From: an uncultured Lachnospiraceae bacterium
GTDB taxonomy: Bacteria > Bacillota_A > Clostridia > Lachnospirales > Lachnospiraceae
Reading direction: 5' to 3'
DNA: 5,804 nt
NCBI GenBank assembly: GCA_902766415.1
Contig: CACXDR010000132.1
Coordinates: forward strand, 1-5,804
A program made the translations under genes and the position numbers. Under the pieces are notes generated by a model. It was not told the DNA's origin. It saw nothing but the letters and a program-made list of their open reading frames with translations, and ran no database searches. Shown one piece after another: positions 1-4,734 of this stretch; position 1 is the stretch's first letter; every line of letters starts with the position of its first letter.

Positions 1-1
1 G

Positions 2-994
2 CTTGAGACGGAGGAGGTCCGTATGGAGCGGGACTTCTGTTCCTGCGCGGTCCGGAAGGACGCGGGTGATGATCCTGACGTCACGGACGGGATCCTGGTC
101 CATGTGAAGGCGGAGCTGGTCCCCGGGCCGGAGGGCGTGGAGATCCTGGGCGGCGCCGGCATCGGCCGCGTGACCAGGCCTGGGCTTGACCAGCCGCCGG
201 GCGAGGCGGCGATCAACCGTGTGCCGCGGGAGATGATCCGGCAGGGCGCGGAGGAGGTCCTCAAGGCGGCAGGCGTCTCTTCGCGTGTGCGGTTTACGGT
301 GTCAGCCCCGGAAGGCGAGGCGCTCGCCGGAAAAACGTTCAACCCGCGGCTCGGGATCACGGGCGGGATCTCCATCCTCGGGACCTCCGGCGTGGTGAAG
401 CCCATGAGCAGGAGCGCCCTGGTCGATACGATCCGGGTGGACATGCGCGTGCACGCGGCGGAGGGAAGGCCGGTCCTTGCGGTCCCCGGCAACTACGGCC
501 TCGCGTTTCTGAGCCGGACCTACGGGATCCCGGAGGCGGATCCTGTCATCATATCGAATTACGTCGGAGAGGCGGTCGACGCGGCCTGCGAGTACGGGGC
601 GCGCGGCCTGGTGCTTGCCGGCCATCTCGGGAAGTTCGTAAAGCTCGCCGGCGGGATCATGAACACGCATTCCCGCGAGGCGGACTGCCGGATGGAGATC
701 CTCCTCGCGCATGCGGTGCGCTGCGGGGCGCCGCAGGAGGTCCTCCGGGGGATCCTCGGGGCGGCCGCCACGGAGGAGGCAGTGGACCTGATCGACGGCG
801 CGGGCCTTAAGGAGGCCGTGTTTTCTTCGGTCCTCACCGCAGCGGAGAAGAGCATCACCCGGAGAAGCGGCGGGAGGATCAGTACGGCGGTCATCATCTA
901 TACGCTGAAGCACGGCATCCTCGCGGAGAGCGGGAACGCGCGGCAGCTGATCGAAGCATATAAAGGAGGCGGTGGGACATGGGAAAGGTCCTGA
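2..994 (+). CDS. cbiD: CbiD, cobalt-precorrin-5B C1-methyltransferase (5' end outside window)
   Basis: CbiD transfers a methyl group from S-adenosylmethionine to C1 of cobalt-precorrin-5B, giving cobalt-precorrin-6A in the anaerobic (early cobalt insertion) cobalamin pathway; it is a cytoplasmic enzyme. The frame is open from the left edge and 330 codons are visible. The family is usually about 370 residues, so roughly 40 residues, including the conserved Cys/Gly/Thr-rich N-terminus, lie before the window. Family signatures seen: VRKDAGDDPDVTDG (bases 50-91), GITGGISILGTSGVVKPMS (353-409) and GHLGKFVKLAGGIMNTHS (620-673). All major conserved blocks present here look intact. The last 16 bases overlap the next gene, so the C-terminal tail GGGGTWERS is partly dictated by that gene's ribosome-binding site and first codons. 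The overlap suggests translational coupling. Identification is firm from motifs; no cofactor or activity evidence can be read from sequence. Confidence 0.95.
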   Translation, partial: LETEEVRMERDFCSCAVRKDAGDDPDVTDGILVHVKAELVPGPEGVEILGGAGIGRVTRPGLDQPPGEAAINRVPREMIRQGAEEVLKAAGVSSRVRFTVSAPEGEALAGKTFNPRLGITGGISILGTSGVVKPMSRSALVDTIRVDMRVHAAEGRPVLAVPGNYGLAFLSRTYGIPEADPVIISNYVGEAVDAACEYGARGLVLAGHLGKFVKLAGGIMNTHSREADCRMEILLAHAVRCGAPQEVLRGILGAAATEEAVDLIDGAGLKEAVFSSVLTAAEKSITRRSGGRISTAVIIYTLKHGILAESGNARQLIEAYKGGGGTWERS

Positions 995-3318
995 TCTTCG
1001 GAGGAACCACGGAGGGACGCGCACTGGCGGAATACTGCAGCCGGCAGGGCATTCCGGCCGCCGTGTCCGTCGCGACGGATTACGGGGAGGAAATGCTGGA
1101 CAGCTGTCCCGGAACGGAGATCCTGAACGGGCGTCTTGACGGGCCTGCCATGACGGCCCTCCTTAAGGAGGGGCGCTTTGACCTGGTCCTCGACGCGACC
1201 CACCCGTACGCGGCGGAGGTGTCCGCGAATATCGCTGCCGCCTGCAGGGAGGCGGGCGTCCGGCGCGTGCGCGTGCTGCGCCCGGAGGCGGAAGGCTCTG
1301 CGGCCCGCGGTGAGGAGACGGCGGAAGGTCCTGCGGCCCGCAGGGACGAGACGGCGGAAGGAAACAGCGCTGTCATCTCCGTGGACAGTGCCGCCGAAGC
1401 CGCGGCATATCTTCTTAAAACAGAGGGAAACATCCTCCTGACGACCGGGAGCAAGGAGCTGCCGGCATTCAGCGCGGTGCCGCGGGAGCGGCTCTTTGTC
1501 CGCGTGCTCCCGAGTACCGACGCGGTCCTTCTCGCCCGGGAGGCAGGCATCCCGTCCCCGCACATCATCGCGATGCAGGGACCGTTCACCGAGGAGCTGA
1601 ACACGGCGCTCCTCCGCCAGTACGGCTGCAGGTATCTTGTCACGAAGGATTCCGGGAAGAACGGCGGGACGGCGGAAAAGCTCCGCGCGGCGCGGGCTGC
1701 GGGCGCGCTTGCCGTCATGATCGGCCGTCCGGAAAAGGAGCAGGGGATCACCCTCCGGGAGGCGTACGCGGTCCTCGCCGGACGGGTGCCGGCGGATGCG
1801 GAGCGGGGACGCTTATCGGCTGACACGGGGCAGGGATGCTTACAGGCGGATGCGGAGCGGGAAACGGCTCCGGCAGATGTGGTACAGGGACCGGCTCCGG
1901 CAGATGCAGTGCAGGGACCGGCTTCGGCAGATGCGGTACAGGGACCGGCTCCGGCAGATGCAGTGCAGGGCGGCGCTGAGATCGTGATCGCGGGCATCGG
2001 CCCGGGAAGCGAAGCGCTGATGACGGGAGAGGTGCGGGAGGCGGTCCTCCGCGCGGACCTTCTGATCGGCGCGAAGCGCATGGTGGAGACGGCGCTCCGG
2101 CTCAGGGAAAACACGACAGAGGCCTTTTCTTCCAGGAGCGTGCAGGAAACGGCTCTTTCCCGGAAGACACCGGAGGTTTATATTTCCTGGAAGGCGGAGG
2201 AGATCGCGGACCGGATCCGCCGCGCGGAGGCGGACCCCGGGATCCGGCGGATCTGCGTCCTGATGAGCGGGGACACCGGCTTTTACAGCGGCGCGGAGGG
2301 CCTTCTCGCCGCGCTTTCAGGAGGAGAAAAGGAAAACGCCCCGGGCGGGGGCGGTGCCCCGGGAGGCATCCGCTGCCTCCCCGGGATCTCTTCACTTTCG
2401 TATCTTGCGGCAAGGTGCGGCCTTGCCTGGCAGAGTATTGCCCCGGTGTCCATCCACGGGAGAAGGGACAACTGGCTCGCGGTGCTTTTAAGGACCGGGG
2501 CCGTGTTCCTCGTGCCTCAGGACCGGAGCGGCGTTGATGAGGCAGCGGTGCTGCTGGCCGGGTCGGGCCTGGGAGATGCCCGCATCTTCTGCGGGGAGGA
2601 CCTGTCGTCCGAAAAGGAGCGGATCACGGTCTGCGCGGCGTCGGAATGGGCAGGTGCCGCGGAGAAGCTGCCTCCCGGAAGGCTCTGCTCCGCGATCCTC
2701 ATGCTTCCCGGCGGGAAGCCGCGGCCCGAAGCCCCGGGGATCCCGGACAGCGCCTTCACCCGCGCGAAGGTCCCGCTCACCAAGGAGGAGGTCCGCGCGG
2801 TCGTCATGTCGAAGCTTAAGGCAGCGCGCGGCGCGGTCTGCTGGGATATCGGCGCGGGGACCGGCGGGATGACCGCGGAGCTTTCCATGGCGGCGGAGAC
2901 CGGACGGGTCTTCGCGGTCGAGAAGGAGGAGGACGCGGCCGCGCTTCTTGAGGAGAACATCAGGAAGCTCGGGCTTTACAATGTCACGATGGTGAAGGGG
3001 TCAGCGCCGCAGGCTCTGGAGGGACTGCCGGCCCCGGACTTTGTCTTTGTCGGCGGCTCCTCGGGGAACCTTCCGGAGATCCTTGAGGCAGTGTACTTAA
3101 AGAACCCGCAGGCGCGTACCGCGGTCACTGCGGTGACGCTTGAAACGGCGGGAGAGCTTTTCAGGCTTCTTGAAGATTACAGGGCGTCAGGGTACGCGGC
3201 GGACTGCGTCCAGCTTTCCGTCACGGGGACCAGGGCCGCCGGAAGGTACCACCTTCTTTCGGCGCAGAACCCGGTATTCATTGCCCTCATCCGCCCGGAA
3301 GACGGGAGGGGTGCATGA
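979..3318 (+). CDS. cbiJ/cbiE/cbiT: CbiJ-CbiE-CbiT triple fusion: precorrin-6A reductase / precorrin-7 C5-methyltransferase / precorrin-6B C15-methyltransferase (decarboxylating)
   Basis: One 779-residue reading frame holds three cobalamin enzymes. Residues 1 to about 265 are CbiJ (NAD(P)H-dependent reduction of cobalt-precorrin-6A to 6B): GGTTEGR at 8-14, DATHPYA at 72-78, TTGSK at 155-159, TKDSG at 222-226. Residues 271-333 are a seven-copy repeat linker. Residues 334 to about 585 are CbiE (C5 methylation of precorrin-7), a tetrapyrrole methylase: AGIGPG at 338-343, SGDTGF at 430-435, then LPGISSL and SIHGR. Residues about 588-779 are CbiT (C15 methylation and C12 side-chain decarboxylation of precorrin-6B): PLTKEEVR from 599, SAM-binding DIGAGTG at 623-629, and a VFVGGSSG block. 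The start is ATG 979, with AGGAGG at 964-969. CbiE-CbiT fusions are well known (CobL); CbiJ joined in front is less usual. All three domains keep their signature residues, so all are probably active. Extra in-frame repeats occur in the CbiJ and CbiE parts. Confidence 0.93.
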   Translation: MGKVLIFGGTTEGRALAEYCSRQGIPAAVSVATDYGEEMLDSCPGTEILNGRLDGPAMTALLKEGRFDLVLDATHPYAAEVSANIAAACREAGVRRVRVLRPEAEGSAARGEETAEGPAARRDETAEGNSAVISVDSAAEAAAYLLKTEGNILLTTGSKELPAFSAVPRERLFVRVLPSTDAVLLAREAGIPSPHIIAMQGPFTEELNTALLRQYGCRYLVTKDSGKNGGTAEKLRAARAAGALAVMIGRPEKEQGITLREAYAVLAGRVPADAERGRLSADTGQGCLQADAERETAPADVVQGPAPADAVQGPASADAVQGPAPADAVQGGAEIVIAGIGPGSEALMTGEVREAVLRADLLIGAKRMVETALRLRENTTEAFSSRSVQETALSRKTPEVYISWKAEEIADRIRRAEADPGIRRICVLMSGDTGFYSGAEGLLAALSGGEKENAPGGGGAPGGIRCLPGISSLSYLAARCGLAWQSIAPVSIHGRRDNWLAVLLRTGAVFLVPQDRSGVDEAAVLLAGSGLGDARIFCGEDLSSEKERITVCAASEWAGAAEKLPPGRLCSAILMLPGGKPRPEAPGIPDSAFTRAKVPLTKEEVRAVVMSKLKAARGAVCWDIGAGTGGMTAELSMAAETGRVFAVEKEEDAAALLEENIRKLGLYNVTMVKGSAPQALEGLPAPDFVFVGGSSGNLPEILEAVYLKNPQARTAVTAVTLETAGELFRLLEDYRASGYAADCVQLSVTGTRAAGRYHLLSAQNPVFIALIRPEDGRGA
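1291..1356 (+). repeat. 33-base in-frame tandem duplication inside the CbiJ part
   Basis: Two adjacent 33-base units (1291-1323 and 1324-1356) encode EGSAARGEETA and EGPAARRDETA, residues 105-126 of the fusion protein. They differ at only a few bases. They follow the conserved R-P pair at residues 101-102 and precede the strand VISVDS, a place where CbiJ relatives usually have only a short loop. I infer a surface-loop expansion that should not disturb the fold. Confidence 0.85.
1789..1977 (+). repeat. 27-base tandem array (7 units) forming the CbiJ-CbiE linker
   Basis: Seven contiguous 27-base units each encode nine residues: PADAERGRL, SADTGQGCL, QADAERETA, PADVVQGPA, PADAVQGPA, SADAVQGPA and PADAVQGGA (residues 271-333). 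The array begins right after the last CbiJ-like residues and ends one codon before the first strand of CbiE. The four downstream units are nearly identical; the first three are more diverged. Units two apart resemble each other best: 1864-1917 and 1918-1971 match with 4 differences in 54 bases, and the first and third units share a 17-base run. This indicates growth by 54-base steps. Composition (Ala, Pro, Asp, Gly, Gln) suggests a flexible spacer between domains. Confidence 0.93.
2338..2367 (+). repeat. Imperfect 18-base repeat, Gly-rich loop in the CbiE part
   Basis: Codons for APGGGG (2338-2355) are followed by a partial copy APGG (2356-2367), residues 454-463, just before the conserved LPGISSL segment of CbiE. 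The DNA also contains CCCGGG twice (2340-2345 and 2358-2363), so it can be read as a direct repeat or as arms of a small hairpin. Probably a loop expansion; the case is weaker than for the other repeats because it is short and GC-rich. Confidence 0.5.
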
Positions 3319-3830
3319 TCCTGGTCATCGGAGGAAGCGCGAGCGGCAAGTCGGAATACGCGGAGAGGCTCATCCTTCAGCTTCCCGGCCCGCATGTCTA
3401 CCTCGCCACCATGGCGGCGGACGACGCGGAAAGCCGGGAAAGGGTCCTCAGGCACAGGGAGGCGCGGAAGGGCTCAGGCTTCCGCACGGTCGAACGCGCG
3501 GCAGGCCTTCAGGACGCGGACGTCCGCCCTGAGGAGAACGTCCTTCTTGAATGCCTTTCGAACCTCGCGGCGAACGAGATGTTCCCCGCGGACGGTCCCC
3601 CGCGGAGCGCGGAGGAGACGGAAGAGGCGCTCGTCAGGGAGGTACTTTCGCTTCGGGACCGCTCAAGGGAGCTTGTCGTGGTGGGAAACCGCCTCACCGG
3701 GGGCGGCACGGACTATGAAGGGCTTACGGACGCCTGGCTCCGCGCGTTTTCCGCGGCCCAGAACCGGATCGCGGCGGAGGCGGACGAGGTGTGGCGTGTG
3801 GCGGGGGGCATCCCGGAACGGCTGAAATGA
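3315..3830 (+). CDS. cobU: CobU, adenosylcobinamide kinase / adenosylcobinamide-phosphate guanylyltransferase
   Basis: CobU phosphorylates adenosylcobinamide and then attaches GMP from GTP, producing adenosylcobinamide-GDP for CobS. The 171-residue length fits the family (about 180). A P-loop, GGSASGKS, lies at residues 6-13. RERVLRHREAR at 41-51 places a histidine (H47) where the guanylated histidine of Salmonella CobU (H46) lies. NVLLECLSNLAANEMF matches the family's L-E/D-C segment, with E79, and the C-terminus ADEVWRVAGGIPERLK is typical. The family segment usually reading like NEVGxGIVP is instead NRLTGGGTDY (from N125), which I believe fits a diverged clostridial subgroup, though the Glu-to-Arg change is notable. 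The ATG overlaps the preceding stop as ATGA, so translation is probably coupled; a purine-rich GGGAGGGG lies upstream. A soluble cytoplasmic enzyme is expected. Confidence 0.92.
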   Translation: MILVIGGSASGKSEYAERLILQLPGPHVYLATMAADDAESRERVLRHREARKGSGFRTVERAAGLQDADVRPEENVLLECLSNLAANEMFPADGPPRSAEETEEALVREVLSLRDRSRELVVVGNRLTGGGTDYEGLTDAWLRAFSAAQNRIAAEADEVWRVAGGIPERLK

Positions 3831-3846
3831 CGGAGAAAGGAGCGGC

Positions 3847-4608
3847 ATGGATATTTTAAGATCGGTCATCATCGCGTTTTCCATGTACTCCAGGATCCCG
3901 GTGCCGCGGGTCGCCTGGAGCAAGGGAAGCATGCGCTTTTCACTCGCGTTCTTCCCGCTGGTCGGCGCGGCGGAGGGGCTTCTTTTCTACGCGGCGTGGA
4001 CTGTCCTGTCCCTGCCGGGGCTCCATGTCCCGCCGATGCTCCGCGGGGCGGTGCTTGCCTGTTTTCCGTTTTTCTACACGGGAGGCATCCACATGGACGG
4101 GTTTATGGACACCGCGGACGCGCTCGGGTCGAACCGTCCGAGGGCGGAAAAGCTGAGGATCCTCAAGGACCCTCATGCCGGCTCCTTCGCGGTGCTGAGC
4201 GCCGGGCTTTACCTGATCCTTTATTATGCGTCGGTCGCAAGCCTCACGTCCCGCGCGCAGATCCTGACGCTGTCCTTCATGTTCGTTTTTTCCCGCGTGC
4301 TGAGCGCAGCGGCGCTCATCCTTCTTCCGAACGCGCGCGGGGAGGGGAGCGCGTGGACGTTTTCGGCATCGTCCGACAGGCGCTTTACAGTCGCGGCGCT
4401 CATGCTCTGGGGAACCCTTTCATTCGCCTCTCTCCTTGTTTTCTGCGGGAAGCCAGGCGTTACGGCAGTTCCCGCCGCGGCAGCCGTGTTTTTCGTCTAC
4501 GTCCGGACGGCGCTGAAGGAATTCGGCGGCGTCACGGGAGACCTGGCGGGCTGGTTCCTCTGTATTGCGGAGCTCGCGGCGGCAGCTGCAGCCGCGTTCT
4601 TCCCGTGA
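3847..4608 (+). CDS. cobS: CobS, adenosylcobinamide-GDP ribazoletransferase (cobalamin synthase)
   Basis: CobS is the integral-membrane enzyme that joins adenosylcobinamide-GDP with alpha-ribazole (or its phosphate), completing the nucleotide loop of cobalamin; its GDP substrate is made by the adjacent CobU. The 253-residue length is normal. The family motif GGIHMDGFMDTADALGS begins at residue 79, with acidic metal-binding candidates D84, D88 and D91, followed by LRILKDPHAGSFA (K107, D108). The late motif FGGVTGDLAGW is at 226-236. About six to seven hydrophobic stretches are visible, roughly at 31-54, 64-80, 112-133, 137-160, 178-200, 205-220 and 235-252. Start ATG 3847 is preceded by AAAGGAG (3836-3842) and lies 16 bases after cobU. 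The C-terminus is an alanine run (AAAAAAA) then FFP. It is the last cobalamin gene in the window; cobT and cobC do not follow. Confidence 0.95.
   Translation: MDILRSVIIAFSMYSRIPVPRVAWSKGSMRFSLAFFPLVGAAEGLLFYAAWTVLSLPGLHVPPMLRGAVLACFPFFYTGGIHMDGFMDTADALGSNRPRAEKLRILKDPHAGSFAVLSAGLYLILYYASVASLTSRAQILTLSFMFVFSRVLSAAALILLPNARGEGSAWTFSASSDRRFTVAALMLWGTLSFASLLVFCGKPGVTAVPAAAAVFFVYVRTALKEFGGVTGDLAGWFLCIAELAAAAAAAFFP
4575..4604 (+). other. GC-rich inverted repeat at the 3' end of cobS (weak candidate terminator)
   Basis: CGCGGC (4575-4580) can pair with GCCGCG (4591-4596) around a self-complementary GCAGCTGC core, and TTCTTCCC follows. It lies inside the last cobS codons (the alanine run) and the T-tract is interrupted by C, so it is a poor intrinsic terminator. 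It is nevertheless the only hairpin-plus-T arrangement I found between cobS and relA. It may be a by-product of GC-rich alanine codons. Confidence 0.2.
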
Positions 4609-4622
4609 AGACATGAGAAATC

Positions 4623-4651
4623 TTGCATTTCCGCGGGGTTTTCTTTATAAT
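4623..4651 (+). promoter_or_regulatory. Sigma-A-type promoter for relA
   Basis: TTGCAT (4623-4628) and a perfect TATAAT (4646-4651) are separated by exactly 17 bases, in an AT-rich island that stands out from the surrounding GC-rich sequence. Predicted transcription start is about 4657-4659, giving a leader of about 77 bases before the GTG at 4735. A second TATAAT at 4661-4666 lacks a good -35 box at the proper distance and may be incidental. The promoter begins 14 bases after the cobS stop, so relA need not depend on the cobalamin operon. Confidence 0.75.
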
Positions 4652-4688
4652 TACAATTTATATAATCATTTTGACTTGTCAGGCAGGA

Positions 4689-4719
4689 CTCCGGAAGGAC
4701 GGACGTCCCGCGCCTGGAG
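4689..4719 (+). other. Possible hairpin in the relA leader, next to the ribosome-binding site
   Basis: CTCCGG (4689-4694) can pair with CCTGGAG (4713-4719) with one bulged T, enclosing a second helix GGAC (4697-4700) with GTCC (4705-4708). The structure would end one base before the AAGGAGGT at 4721. It could influence initiation at relA, but GC-rich leaders fold easily and no regulatory partner is evident. Confidence 0.3.
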
Positions 4720-4720
4720 G

Positions 4721-4728
4721 AAGGAGGT
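4721..4728 (+). promoter_or_regulatory. Strong Shine-Dalgarno that fixes a GTG start for relA
   Basis: AAGGAGGT is fully complementary to the usual 16S rRNA 3' end. It lies 6 bases before GTG 4735 but 21 bases before the in-frame ATG 4750, which is too far. This favours GTG 4735 (beginning VETAV, with initiator Met) over the downstream ATG. Confidence 0.8.
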
Positions 4729-4734
4729 CAGACG

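Noticed and set aside
23..25. ATG with a GGAGGAGG-like sequence just upstream as the cbiD start
   Set aside because: The frame is open to the window edge and the conserved CbiD N-terminus would be missing. GGAGGAGG is common here because of Glu codons.
302..1024. Antisense open frame opposite cbiD
   Set aside because: No family resemblance; a GC-driven shadow of cbiD and the start of the fusion gene.
1789..1977. CRISPR array
   Set aside because: The 27-base units are directly adjacent with no unique spacers and are in frame within a coding sequence.
1796..1987. Second open + frame through the 27-base array (RLRQMQCRD-like repeats)
   Set aside because: Any repeat whose unit is a multiple of three without stops is open in several frames. 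The frame that joins CbiJ to CbiE is the real one.
1080..2114. Long antisense open frame (344 codons) opposite the CbiJ part
   Set aside because: Its Arg/Ser/Ala-rich translation resembles no family, and it is what strong G/C third-position bias on the true strand produces. The sense frame has all CbiJ motifs.
4671..4676. TTGACT as the -35 box of another relA promoter
   Set aside because: The sequence 16-18 bases downstream is GC-rich with no -10 resemblance.
4609..4734. Cobalamin riboswitch in the only intergenic region
   Set aside because: The region is too short and I see no B12-box-like conserved core. Any such element for the cobalamin operon would lie upstream of the window.
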